47,227 nt of DNA from Campylobacter taeniopygiae (GTDB taxonomy: Bacteria > Campylobacterota > Campylobacteria > Campylobacterales > Campylobacteraceae), in contig NZ_NXLY01000013.1 of NCBI RefSeq assembly GCF_005406225.1, positions 1 through 47,227 of the forward strand, in the 5' to 3' direction. Of this stretch, positions 8,743-16,456 are shown in pieces. The notes beneath the pieces are model-generated. The model was not told the DNA's origin. It worked only from the letters and a program-made list of their open reading frames with translations, and made no database searches. A program made the position numbers and the translations under genes. Each line of letters opens with the position of its first letter. The first letter of the stretch is position 1.

Positions 8743-9147
8743 ATGAATTTAGAAGAAATCATGCAATTTTTAGATAATAATCCACCTGCTTTTTTAGCAA
8801 CTCTAGGTACTTGTGGAAATCCTAGAGTTCGGCCTATACAGAGTCCGCTTTTATTTAAGGATAGAATTTATTTTTGCACTTCAAATACTAAAGGACTTTA
8901 TAAACATATCAAAAATTATAATGGAATTGAGTTTTGTTCTTGCTCTAAAGAGGGAACTTTTTTAAGGCTTAGAGCTAATGCGATTTTTGAATCTAATTTG
9001 GAAGTTAAAAAAATGATGTTTGAAAAATATCCTTATTTAAAAAAATTATACAATACTCCAGAAGATTTAAGATTTGAAGTTTTTTATCTCGATAATTTAA
9101 GTGCTAGAATGCAATTTAGCAATGGAGAATTTAAAACCTTAAAGTAA
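8743..9147 (+). CDS. Pyridoxamine 5'-phosphate oxidase-like flavin-binding split-barrel protein
   Basis: A 134-residue small protein of the PNPOx-like split-barrel family, whose members bind FMN, F420 or haem. The N-terminal LDNNPPAFLATLGTCGNPRVRPIQ strand-turn-strand is diagnostic, followed by RIYFCTSNTKGLYKHI and the short C-terminal barrel strand. The substrate is unknown and it is too short and divergent to be true PdxH. The start is ATG 8743, 5 bases after AAGGAG, rather than the in-frame GTG at 8740. It follows fabG closely. In NCTC 11168, as I recall, the methylmenaquinol:fumarate reductase genes come next, but here tenA does. Confidence 0.85.
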   Translation: MNLEEIMQFLDNNPPAFLATLGTCGNPRVRPIQSPLLFKDRIYFCTSNTKGLYKHIKNYNGIEFCSCSKEGTFLRLRANAIFESNLEVKKMMFEKYPYLKKLYNTPEDLRFEVFYLDNLSARMQFSNGEFKTLK

Positions 9148-9167
9148 GAAAATCTTACTTTAGGTTT
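9134..9167. terminator. Bidirectional terminator between convergent genes
   Basis: AAAGTAAG (9141-9148) pairs with CTTACTTT (9154-9161), and the stem extends outward through one bulged base to AAACC / GGTTT. It lies exactly where the flavin-barrel gene and tenA converge and includes both stop codon regions. T-rich flanks are modest. Confidence 0.6.
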
Positions 9168-9831
9168 AAATATTTGTTTGCATTTTTAAAGAATGCTCCC
9201 AAAAAGCAATTTCCAAACGCACGACATTATGAAAAATTGAATTAAGTTTTTTAAATTTTTCTTCAGAAATTTGATCACTATAAGAATTAACAAAATCTTC
9301 AAATTCTTTTACTGTTGCTTGAAATTCTTGACTTGAATAAGTTAAAATCCATTCTTTATAAAGATGGTTTTGCAACTTTTCTTTTGAGATATTTTTGCAA
9401 ATTTCATTCCCTATGTATCCATAGCCTATTGCGCAAGCACTAAGAGCAATTAGCATGTCTAAAAAATCTCCATTTTCACCCACGCTTAATATATAACGCG
9501 AATAAGCAATATTAATAAGACTTTCATCTTTTTCGTTAAAATGACTTGTATCAATGCCTAATTCCAAGATACTTTTATGAAGTTCCAATTCTCCTTCTAG
9601 GGTGTAATTTTGAAACTTAATGGCAAAACGCAATTCCTCTACCGTATTAGCATTTAAAGCAAGTCTTGCATAACATTTTGAGTAATTAATAAGATACATA
9701 TAATCTTGCTTTAAATAGAAAAGAAATTGTTCTTTGCTTAAAGTTTCATCTTCAAGCCGTTTTACAAAATTATGATGTATATACTCATTCCAAATTTTTA
9801 AATTTTCTTTGATAAGTTTTTGAAAGAGCAT
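9166..9831 (-). CDS. tenA: TenA-family aminopyrimidine aminohydrolase (thiaminase II)
   Basis: Salvages degraded thiamine by hydrolysing aminomethyl-aminopyrimidine to HMP, the same intermediate that ThiC makes de novo. 221 all-helical residues. It has FLFYLKQDYMYL with the conserved D43, the catalytic cysteine C133 in SACAIGYGYIG, the conserved EF.A...FEDFVN region, and the C-terminal IAFWEHSL helix. The cysteine places it in the TenA_C type (true thiaminase II), not the TenA_E type. Such genes are often mis-annotated as transcriptional regulators. It is divergent from acpP. Confidence 0.88.
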   Translation of the reverse strand: MLFQKLIKENLKIWNEYIHHNFVKRLEDETLSKEQFLFYLKQDYMYLINYSKCYARLALNANTVEELRFAIKFQNYTLEGELELHKSILELGIDTSHFNEKDESLINIAYSRYILSVGENGDFLDMLIALSACAIGYGYIGNEICKNISKEKLQNHLYKEWILTYSSQEFQATVKEFEDFVNSYSDQISEEKFKKLNSIFHNVVRLEIAFWEHSLKMQTNI

Positions 9832-9950
9832 TTTTTATCCCCTTGGTTGATTTAATTTTTTTAAAGTATAATCAAAAACTATAAATATTTTAAGTTTTTT
9901 ATAGTAAAATACGCTTTATTTTTTAATTTTTTATTTTTAAGGAGATATAA

Positions 9951-10184
9951 ATGGCAACATTTGATGATGTAAAAGCAGTAGTAGTAGAACAATTAAGTAT
10001 TGATGCAGATACAGTTAAAATGGAATCTAAAATTATTGAAGATTTGGGTGCAGACTCTTTAGATGTTGTAGAATTGATTATGGCTTTGGAAGAAAAATTT
10101 GAAGTTGAAATTCCAGATAGCGATGCTGAAAAACTTATTAAAATTGAAGATGTTGTAAATTATATTGACAATCTTAAAAAGTAA
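9951..10184 (+). CDS. acpP: Acyl carrier protein
   Basis: Small acidic carrier of growing fatty acyl chains, modified with 4'-phosphopantetheine on S36 in the GADSLDVVE motif. 77 residues, the normal family length. The AAGGAG ribosome site is 6 bases before ATG. A TAAAAT -10-like hexamer (9905-9910) lies about 40 bp upstream. It is followed after 29 bases by fabF, and acpP-fabF-accA form a fatty acid operon. Confidence 0.97.
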   Translation: MATFDDVKAVVVEQLSIDADTVKMESKIIEDLGADSLDVVELIMALEEKFEVEIPDSDAEKLIKIEDVVNYIDNLKK

Positions 10185-10213
10185 TTTTTATTAACTTTAC
10201 AAGGAGTTTATTC

Positions 10214-11428
10214 TTGAAAAGAGTCGTGGTTACAGGCATTGGGATGATCAATGCCCTTGGTTTAGATAAAGAGAGTTCTTTTAAAGCTATTTGCGAAGGT
10301 AAAAGTGGGGTAAAAAAAATTACCCTTTTTGATACAACAGATTTTCCAGTTCAAATAGCGGCAGAAATCACTGACTTTAATCCTTTGGATGTTATAGATC
10401 CTAAAGAGGTAAAAAAAGTAGATCGTTTTATTCAGTTAGGTATAAAAGCTGCTAGAGAAGCAATGCAAGATGCTAATTTAAAAGATAATTTTAATCAAGA
10501 AGAATTTGGCGTAGTATCTGCTGCTGGTATAGGAGGTTTGCCTAATATAGAAAAAAATTCGATCATCTGTTCTGAACGAGGACCGCGAAAAATTTCTCCA
10601 TTTTTTATTCCTTCGGCTTTGGTTAATATGCTCGGTGGCTTGATTTCGATCGAACATGGACTTAAAGGGCCAAATATTTCTTGTGTGACTGCTTGTGCCG
10701 CTGGAACTCATGCTATCGCTGAAGCCTATAAAAGCATTGCTTTAGGTACTGCAAGTAAAATGCTTGTTATAGGTGCTGAAGCTGCTATATGTCCAGTAGG
10801 AATAGGTGGTTTTGCTTCTATGAAAGCTCTATCAACTAGAAATGATGATCCAGAACGTGCCTCAAGACCTTTCGATAAAGAAAGAGATGGTTTTGTTATG
10901 GGAGAGGGTGCAGGTGCTTTGGTTTTTGAAGATTATGAAGAAGCTAAAAAACGAGGGGCTACTATTTATGCAGAATTGGTAGGTTTTGGTGAAAGCGCTG
11001 ATGCCCATCATATCACTTCTCCAACTTTAGATGGTCCTTTAAGAGCTATGAAAAAAGCTTTAAATATGGCCGGAAATCCTAAAGTTGATTATATTAATGC
11101 ACATGGAACTTCAACTCCGGTTAATGATAAAAATGAAACTGCTGCCATTAAAGAGCTTTTTGGTGCTAATGTTCCATTGGTTAGTTCTACAAAAGGACAA
11201 ACAGGACATTGTTTAGGAGCTGCTGGAGCAATTGAAGCGGTTATAAGCATCATGGCTTTAAGAGATGGTATTGTTCCACCAACTATAAATCAGCTTGTAA
11301 AAGATGAAGAATGCGATTTAGATTATGTTCCAAATTCTGCCAAAAAAATGGATCTAAAAGTAGTAATGAGTAATTCTTTTGGCTTTGGTGGCACTAATGG
11401 TTGTGTCGTTTTTAAAAAAGTAGATTAA
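10214..11428 (+). CDS. fabF: 3-oxoacyl-[acyl-carrier-protein] synthase II
   Basis: Condenses malonyl-ACP with acyl-ACP in fatty acid elongation. 404 residues, beginning with TTG (10214) 7 bases after AAGGAG, where no suitable ATG exists. The thiolase-fold triad is intact: C161 in TACAAG, H297 in [11 protein letters not shown] and H332 in [11 protein letters not shown]. The C-terminal NSFGFGGTN is also present. Lies between acpP and accA in one operon, with the accA ATG starting one base past its stop codon. Confidence 0.97.
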   Translation: MKRVVVTGIGMINALGLDKESSFKAICEGKSGVKKITLFDTTDFPVQIAAEITDFNPLDVIDPKEVKKVDRFIQLGIKAAREAMQDANLKDNFNQEEFGVVSAAGIGGLPNIEKNSIICSERGPRKISPFFIPSALVNMLGGLISIEHGLKGPNISCVTACAAGTHAIAEAYKSIALGTASKMLVIGAEAAICPVGIGGFASMKALSTRNDDPERASRPFDKERDGFVMGEGAGALVFEDYEEAKKRGATIYAELVGFGESADAHHITSPTLDGPLRAMKKALNMAGNPKVDYINAHGTSTPVNDKNETAAIKELFGANVPLVSSTKGQTGHCLGAAGAIEAVISIMALRDGIVPPTINQLVKDEECDLDYVPNSAKKMDLKVVMSNSFGFGGTNGCVVFKKVD

Positions 11429-11429
11429 G

Positions 11430-12368
11430 ATGGCTTCATATTTAGAATTTGAAAAAAATATTCAACAACTTGATGAAGATATTGCTAATGCACAAATCAA
11501 GGGAGATGTTGATGCCATTGTTATTTTAAAAAAAAATCTTGAAAAAGAAATTATCAAAACTTATAAAAATTTAAACGATTATGGTCGTTTGCAGCTTGCT
11601 CGTCACCCTGATCGTCCTTATGCTCTTGATTATATAGATCTTATATTGCAAAATGCACATGAAATACATGGAGATCGTGCTTTTAGAGATGATCCTGCTA
11701 TTGTTTGTTTTATGGGATATTTGGGCGATAAAAAACTTATTGTTATCGGTGAGCAAAAGGGTAGAGGAACTAAAGATAAAATAGCAAGAAATTTTGGAAT
11801 GCCGCATCCTGAGGGTTACCGAAAAGCTTTAAGAGTTGCGAAGCTTGCAGAAAAATTCCAAATTCCAATTTTGTTTTTAATTGATACTCCAGGTGCTTAT
11901 CCTGGTATTGGTGCTGAAGAGCGTGGTCAAAGTGAAGCTATTGCTAAAAATCTTTATGAATTTAGCGATTTAAAAACTCCTACTATAGCTGTAGTGATTG
12001 GAGAAGGTGGTAGTGGTGGAGCTTTAGCTATAGGAGTTGCTGATAAACTTGCTATGATGAAAAATTCTGTTTTCTCTGTTATTTCTCCTGAAGGTTGTGC
12101 GGCAATTCTTTGGAATGATCCTAGTAAAATCGAAGTAGCAACTAAAGCAATGAAGGTAACTGCAGATGATCTAAAAGAGCAGGATTTGATTGATGATGTT
12201 ATAGAAGAACCCATCAATGGTGCACATAGAGATAAAGAAGGAGCTGCTATTGCTATTGCTAATTATGTAAAAAAAGCATTAGATGAATTAAATACAATAA
12301 ATCCAAATGAGCTTGTGGCTAATCGTATGCAAAAAATACTTAAACTCGGAGCTTTTTTAGAAGTTTAA
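11430..12368 (+). CDS. accA: Acetyl-CoA carboxylase carboxyltransferase subunit alpha
   Basis: Alpha subunit of the carboxyltransferase that moves CO2 from biotin carboxyl carrier protein to acetyl-CoA, making malonyl-CoA. It needs AccD from elsewhere in the genome. 312 residues with the N-terminal helical region, [21 protein letters not shown], the acyl-CoA-binding region [17 protein letters not shown] and the oxyanion motif [10 protein letters not shown]. It begins one base after the fabF stop with no separate good ribosome site, so translational coupling is likely. The run of nine A bases near 11528-11536 is in frame and the gene is intact. Confidence 0.97.
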   Translation: MASYLEFEKNIQQLDEDIANAQIKGDVDAIVILKKNLEKEIIKTYKNLNDYGRLQLARHPDRPYALDYIDLILQNAHEIHGDRAFRDDPAIVCFMGYLGDKKLIVIGEQKGRGTKDKIARNFGMPHPEGYRKALRVAKLAEKFQIPILFLIDTPGAYPGIGAEERGQSEAIAKNLYEFSDLKTPTIAVVIGEGGSGGALAIGVADKLAMMKNSVFSVISPEGCAAILWNDPSKIEVATKAMKVTADDLKEQDLIDDVIEEPINGAHRDKEGAAIAIANYVKKALDELNTINPNELVANRMQKILKLGAFLEV

Positions 12369-12445
12369 TTTATTATTTTATCTTAATTTAAAATACCCGC
12401 GATATCATTAATAAAAAATTATTTTTTTATATCAAAGGTTTTTTA

Positions 12446-13033
12446 ATGGCATTTAAAAATTTAAAAGAAATATTGTTTGATCATTCCGAATATATTAAAC
12501 CTAAACGTTTTTCTTATGAAAGTAATGATAGATATTGCACTTGGGATTTTATAGAAGCAAAAGATAGTGTTTCTATACTTTTATATCATCAAGAATTTAA
12601 AAGCTTTGTTTTTGTTCGTCAATTTAGAATACCTCTTTGGTATCATCAGATCCATCATGAAAGTTATCAAGGTAAAGAAATAGGATATACAGTAGAACTT
12701 TGTTCCGGTTTAGTAGATAAGAATTTATCTTTAGAGCAAATAGCCAAAGAAGAATGTGTGGAAGAGGTTGGATATTGTCCTAAAAAACTTGAAAAAATTA
12801 AAGATTTTTATACCGGTTTTGGTTCGGGGGTAAGTAAGCAAAGTCTTTATTTTGCAACTATAAATGAAAATGATAAAATTTCTGATGGCGGAGGAATAGA
12901 TGGAGAGCAAATTGAAGTTATTTTTGTAAAAATTGAAGAATATGAAAAATTCTCACAAGATATTATTTGTAACCCTTTGTTAGATTTTTCTTATTTGTGG
13001 TTTTTAAAAGAAAAAAAAGATTTTTACCTTTAA
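12446..13033 (+). CDS. NUDIX hydrolase (ADP-ribose/UDP-sugar diphosphatase type)
   Basis: A 195-residue pyrophosphatase of the NUDIX fold. The Nudix box spans residues 88-110 (GLVDKNLSLEQIAKEECVEE, then VGY). The usual Arg of REUxEE is Glu102, while metal-binding E103, E106 and E107 are kept. The flanking layout (FVFVRQFR strand, ELCSGLVD, KEE..EE.GY, and a C-terminal FYTGFGSGVSKQSLYFA segment) recalls the NUDT14-type UDP-sugar diphosphatases more than bacterial NudF. The substrate is therefore uncertain, possibly a nucleotide sugar. It stands alone, after a 77-bp gap from accA and convergent with the chemoreceptor gene. Confidence 0.85.
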   Translation: MAFKNLKEILFDHSEYIKPKRFSYESNDRYCTWDFIEAKDSVSILLYHQEFKSFVFVRQFRIPLWYHQIHHESYQGKEIGYTVELCSGLVDKNLSLEQIAKEECVEEVGYCPKKLEKIKDFYTGFGSGVSKQSLYFATINENDKISDGGGIDGEQIEVIFVKIEEYEKFSQDIICNPLLDFSYLWFLKEKKDFYL

Positions 13034-13057
13034 AAAAGGTAAAAAGATTATTTTTTT
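13021..13057. terminator. Bidirectional intrinsic terminator
   Basis: TTTTTACCTTT (13021-13031) pairs with AAAGGTAAAAA (13035-13045) around AAA, followed by GATTATTTTTTT. On the opposite strand the hairpin is also followed by a T-rich run. It lies at the junction of the convergent NUDIX and chemoreceptor genes. Confidence 0.8.
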
Positions 13058-14148
13058 GTGCTTTCGTGAAGCATTTCTTTAAAGACGTCGAATAAATTTA
13101 AGGAAGCATTTTCAGCTGTTTGACATCTTTCTATGATTTTATGTTGAGTTAAATTTGAACTTACGTCTTCTGCAGCAGCTATATCAATAGCACTATTCAT
13201 ATTTTCATGTACTTTTTCATGAGGTTCTGCAATTTTCAAGAAGCTTTTACTAGTTCCAAATCTTTCTTTTCCAGTACCAGCTAACCATTTTCCAAGACGA
13301 CAGCTTGTGTGATCTGCTAATCTTTTTCCAGTTTTTGTAAAGATTTCTCTATATCCATTCAGTTTAAAAGCAATATGGTCTAATTTAGCAAGAGATATAA
13401 ACGCTTCAGAGGCAATATTAACTGCGTTTGAATTTGTAGAATGTGCTTCAGATACAAGATGGGAGAATTTCTCTGAAAAATTGACAATATGAGCACTAGA
13501 ATCAAGAGAAATTTTTTCAACTTGTTCGCTTTGACTATACATTTCATTAGCATTTTGTTTTAAAAGATTGATATTCATTTCTACTTCTGTAGTTGCTTTT
13601 TGTGTTTTTTCTGCTAGTTTTCTAACTTCATCGGCCACGACAGCAAATCCTCGCCCATGTTCTCCTGCACGTGCAGCTTCTATAGCAGCATTAAGTGCTA
13701 AAAGATTAGTTTGATCTGATACATCTTTGATTAGATTAATAACATTAGTAATTTCATCAACGCTACGATGTAAAGTTCCAGCTGTATCGCGTGTTTTATT
13801 GGCGGATTCTGTGATATTACTTAAAGAAGCATTAATAGAATCTGCAATATGACTCAATTCATCCATTTCTATGAGTGAAGTTTTGGAGTAATTAGATATA
13901 ACTTCGGCTTTATCAACATTTTCAAGCATATCATTTTGAACTATAGTGATATTTTTTAAAATACCATTTAATAATACGTTTAAAAGATCGGTTTTTAATT
14001 TAGATTCTAAAGCTTCTTGCTCTAAGTCTGAAATTTTATTTTTTAACTCTAAATTTTCGGCTTTAATTTTTTGAATTTGATTTGAAAGATTTTTATTTTC
14101 TTCTTCTAATTTTTGAAAACTCTCATAATTAGTTTTTTTACTAAACAT
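13048..14148 (-). CDS. tlp6: Cytoplasmic methyl-accepting chemotaxis protein with zinc-binding CZB domain (TlpD-like)
   Basis: A soluble chemoreceptor of 366 residues with no transmembrane segment. Residues 5-60 form a coiled coil. Residues ~100-250 form the signalling hairpin, with the highly conserved tip around [19 protein letters not shown] and [16 protein letters not shown] that docks CheA/CheW. The C-terminal CZB domain carries the zinc ligands H258, C283 (in CRLGKW), H310 and H314. This architecture matches Helicobacter TlpD, which mediates redox or energy-related taxis. By synteny it is Tlp6 (Cj0448c) of C. jejuni, from memory. The AAAGGTGGAG ribosome site lies just upstream of the ATG, and the DUF465 gene precedes it by 10 bases, so the two are co-transcribed. 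Confidence 0.9.
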   Translation of the reverse strand: MFSKKTNYESFQKLEEENKNLSNQIQKIKAENLELKNKISDLEQEALESKLKTDLLNVLLNGILKNITIVQNDMLENVDKAEVISNYSKTSLIEMDELSHIADSINASLSNITESANKTRDTAGTLHRSVDEITNVINLIKDVSDQTNLLALNAAIEAARAGEHGRGFAVVADEVRKLAEKTQKATTEVEMNINLLKQNANEMYSQSEQVEKISLDSSAHIVNFSEKFSHLVSEAHSTNSNAVNIASEAFISLAKLDHIAFKLNGYREIFTKTGKRLADHTSCRLGKWLAGTGKERFGTSKSFLKIAEPHEKVHENMNSAIDIAAAEDVSSNLTQHKIIERCQTAENASLNLFDVFKEMLHESTKK

Positions 14149-14158
14149 AGCTCCACCT

Positions 14159-14377
14159 TTATTTTTTATAATTTTCTAAATATTTTTTCAATTCATCTTT
14201 AATATGAAGTTTTTCTTTTTTAAGATTTGAAATTTCAATATCACTAAGAGTTGAAATTTTATTTTCTTCTGCATTTTTAATTTGCTCATCAAGTTCATTG
14301 TGACGTTCAAATAATTTATCAAAATGAGCATCTTTACCTTTAAGCTCCGAAATAAGATCGCGATATTCGTGTAACAT
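14159..14377 (-). CDS. DUF465 (YdcH-like) small coiled-coil protein
   Basis: A 72-residue highly charged helical protein. The sequence [16 protein letters not shown]-like start, [16 protein letters not shown] and [11 protein letters not shown] fit the DUF465/YdcH family, whose function is unknown. A helical hairpin is likely. Start ATG 14377 has GAGGAG 6-7 bases upstream. It is translated just before the chemoreceptor gene, so a role in receptor assembly or expression is possible but unproven. Confidence 0.82.
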   Translation of the reverse strand: MLHEYRDLISELKGKDAHFDKLFERHNELDEQIKNAEENKISTLSDIEISNLKKEKLHIKDELKKYLENYKK

Positions 14378-14538
14378 AAATTTCTCCTCATGCTGTGAAA
14401 TTAATATTGTATAATTAATTATATCTAAGTAAGTTAATATTTTTACTTAAAAAATATTAAAAATTTAATGATAAATTAAATGCATATATAATTTGGAAAG
14501 TTTTAGTGTGATTTTTTGAGGATAAATCCTCAAAAATA
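14378..14538. other. AT-rich intergenic region with an 11-bp hairpin
   Basis: The region holds the promoter for the DUF465-chemoreceptor pair: a minus-strand TATAAT-like hexamer lies near 14410. A perfect stem-loop, TTTTTGAGGAT (14513-14523) and ATCCTCAAAAA (14526-14536), ends three bases from the rpmB stop. It has A rather than T after the stem on either strand, so it is not a normal intrinsic terminator, but it may protect the rpmB transcript end. Confidence 0.4.
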
Positions 14539-14733
14539 TTACTTAGAATTTTGTTTTTTTAGGGTTCTTAAAGTAGACGCAGCGATTTTCATTTTTCTAG
14601 TAGTACCATCTTCTAAGGTTACACGAACTGTTCTAAGATTAGGTAAAAAACGTCTTTTTGTTTTATTATTAGCATGGCTAACATTATTGCCTACCATTGG
14701 CCCTTTGCCTGTGATTTGACATACTCTTGCCAT
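14539..14733 (-). CDS. rpmB: 50S ribosomal protein L28
   Basis: Large-subunit ribosomal protein of 64 residues, a usual bacterial length. It starts [27 protein letters not shown], the L28 signature, and continues [10 protein letters not shown]. It is basic throughout. It stands alone, divergent from rpe over a 145-bp gap that must contain both promoters. Confidence 0.96.
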   Translation of the reverse strand: MARVCQITGKGPMVGNNVSHANNKTKRRFLPNLRTVRVTLEDGTTRKMKIAASTLRTLKKQNSK

Positions 14734-14878
14734 TTTAGTTCCTTATTGTTTGGGATAATTTTTAAATAGGGATTTTAACAAATTTAAACTTAAAATATTC
14801 AAATATTTATACTATTTTTATTTATAAATGGATAGAATATTTTTCTAAAAATTATTCTTACAAGAAGGTTTTTTAATC

Positions 14879-15526
14879 ATGTATGTTGCTCCAAGTTTAT
14901 TATCTGCTAATTTTTTAAATTTAGAAAAAGAAATTAAAGCTGTAGAAGAAGCAGGAGCCGATCTTTTGCATATTGATGTAATGGACGGTTATTTTGTACC
15001 TAATTTTACTTTTGGACCTTGCGTGATAGAAAAAATTTCTAGCATTAGTAACCTTCCTTTAGATGTGCATTTGATGGTAGAAGATGTTAAGAAATTTGTA
15101 GATTTATTTATTCCATTGAAACCTAAATTTATTTCCTTTCATGTGGAAATAGAAAAACACCCTATAAGAATGTGTGAGTATATAAGATCTTGTGGAATTC
15201 ATCCAGCTATAGTTTTAAACCCTCATACGCCTATAGATTCTATTAAACACATGATTGATTTTGTAGATATGATTCTTTTAATGAGTGTAAATCCTGGATT
15301 TGGTGGGCAAAGTTTTTTAAATTTTACCTATGAAAAAATTAAAACATTAAGAGAACTGATTGATTGTAAAAATGCCAAAGTTTTTATTGAGGTTGATGGT
15401 GGTGTTAATGGTTTAAATGCAAGTGAATTAGAACAAGCAGGAGCAGATATTTTAGTTGCTGGAAGCTATATCTTTTCTTCTAATGATTATAAAACTTCTA
15501 TTTCATCATTAAAGTTAGAATTTTGA
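14879..15526 (+). CDS. rpe: Ribulose-phosphate 3-epimerase
   Basis: Interconverts ribulose 5-phosphate and xylulose 5-phosphate in the non-oxidative pentose phosphate pathway. 215 residues forming a TIM barrel. The N-terminal PSLLSANFLNLE, metal- and acid/base-bearing LHIDVMDGYFVPNFTFG, the DVHLMVEDV block, MSVNPGFGGQSF phosphate-binding loop and VDGGVN are all present. Its TGA overlaps the TTG start of the downstream exonuclease gene, so the two are probably co-expressed. Confidence 0.95.
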   Translation: MYVAPSLLSANFLNLEKEIKAVEEAGADLLHIDVMDGYFVPNFTFGPCVIEKISSISNLPLDVHLMVEDVKKFVDLFIPLKPKFISFHVEIEKHPIRMCEYIRSCGIHPAIVLNPHTPIDSIKHMIDFVDMILLMSVNPGFGGQSFLNFTYEKIKTLRELIDCKNAKVFIEVDGGVNGLNASELEQAGADILVAGSYIFSSNDYKTSISSLKLEF

Positions 15527-16293
15527 GTTCTCAACAAGTTGAGCAGATTATTTCTGTTTTGAGCAAACAAAGCAAACCTTATGAATGGGTGATTAAACAA
15601 TTTTGCAAAGTTGATGAGCTTCAAGATTATCAGCTTGATTTAGAAACTTTTGAACTTTTGGGCTTAGGTTTTTATTTAAATCATGATAATTTTTTAAGTT
15701 TAAAAACGCGTACTACAAAAATTAAAGAAGAGACTTTTTGCATAGTAGATATAGAAAGCACTGGCGGTATCAAGCATGGGCAAATTTTAGAAATTGGAGC
15801 TGTTAAAATTAAAAATTCCAAAGAATTAGATCGCTTTAATACTCTAATAAAAGTTGATCAAATACCGGAAAATATTACTGAATTAACAGGGATTAGTTTT
15901 GATATGGTTGAAAATGCCCCAAATTTAAAACAAGTTTTAAGAGATTTTAAACTTTTTTTAAAGGATAGTATTTTTGTAGCACACAATGTTCGCTTTGATT
16001 ATGGTTTTATTTCCAAAGCTTTACATGAATGTGGCTTAGGAATTTTGCTTAATCGCTATATTTGCACTATAGAATTTGCACAATGCTGCATACAAAGTCC
16101 TAAATATAAACTTGATGCCTTAAAAGAATTATTGGGGATAGAAAGTGTCCACCATAGAGCTTTAAGTGATGCTTTAGCGGCGGCTGAAATTTTTAAATAT
16201 TGTCTAGCAAAACTTCCCTATCATGTTCAAACTACAGAAGAGTTAATAAAATTTATTAAAACCTCTCGCACTCAACGTAAAATTGCGATATAA
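15523..16293 (+). CDS. dnaQ: DnaQ-family 3'-5' exonuclease (DNA polymerase III epsilon-like)
   Basis: A DEDDh exonuclease of 256 residues, presumed proofreading subunit of DNA polymerase III. After an N-terminal extension of about 65 residues come exonuclease motif I (FCIVDIEST), motif II (FVAHNVRFDYGFI) and motif III (HHRALSDALAA) with the catalytic H and D. The extension has no recognised domain and differs from E. coli epsilon. The start is TTG at 15523, overlapping the rpe stop (TTGA). The thiC promoter -10 lies over its stop codon. Confidence 0.88.
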   Translation: MSSQQVEQIISVLSKQSKPYEWVIKQFCKVDELQDYQLDLETFELLGLGFYLNHDNFLSLKTRTTKIKEETFCIVDIESTGGIKHGQILEIGAVKIKNSKELDRFNTLIKVDQIPENITELTGISFDMVENAPNLKQVLRDFKLFLKDSIFVAHNVRFDYGFISKALHECGLGILLNRYICTIEFAQCCIQSPKYKLDALKELLGIESVHHRALSDALAAAEIFKYCLAKLPYHVQTTEELIKFIKTSRTQRKIAI

Positions 16294-16294
16294 T
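16289..16294 (+). promoter_or_regulatory. Sigma70 -10 box for thiC
   Basis: TATAAT overlaps the dnaQ stop codon and lies about 12 bases upstream of the riboswitch, so transcription would begin just before the aptamer. There is no clear -35, as is usual in Campylobacter. Confidence 0.6.
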
Positions 16295-16305
16295 AATACA
16301 ATAAA

Positions 16306-16386
16306 TGACGGGAGCTTGTGAAACAGGCTGAGAGTAAGCTAAAAGCTTAGACCGAACCGGATCTGGATAATGCCAGCGTCGGGAAG
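16306..16386 (+). promoter_or_regulatory. TPP riboswitch (THI element)
   Basis: The aptamer motifs are present in order: ACGGGAGC (P1/P2), CTGAGAGTAAGC (the conserved CUGAGA pyrimidine-binding bulge), GACCGAACC, GATCTGGATAATGCCAGCG (pyrophosphate sensor helix) and the closing TCGGGAA. It lies in the leader of thiC and should repress it when thiamine pyrophosphate is abundant. Confidence 0.96.
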
Positions 16387-16427
16387 ATTTTATTATTAAA
16401 CGCTTTAAAATTTACATTCACCCTTCA

Positions 16428-16454
16428 TTTATCCAAAAATTTTTCAAGGATAAA
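16428..16454 (+). promoter_or_regulatory. Hairpin sequestering the thiC ribosome-binding site
   Basis: TTTATCC (16428-16434) is perfectly complementary to GGATAAA (16448-16454), which contains most of the AAGGA Shine-Dalgarno in front of the ATG at 16457. The 13-base loop includes the self-complementary AAAAATTTTT. No terminator-like hairpin with a U tract lies between aptamer and gene, so the riboswitch probably acts on translation through this element. Confidence 0.6.
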
Positions 16455-16456
16455 AT

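Noticed and set aside
9166-9831. TenA called as a transcriptional regulator
   Set aside because: The sequence has the TenA catalytic Cys133 and no DNA-binding helix-turn-helix.
11527-11537. Nine A bases in accA as a slippage site or frameshift
   Set aside because: The reading frame is intact and encodes a normal Lys-Lys-Asn in an essential gene.
14513-14536. Perfect hairpin after rpmB as an intrinsic terminator
   Set aside because: On either strand the stem ends in A rather than T, so a canonical terminator is not supported.
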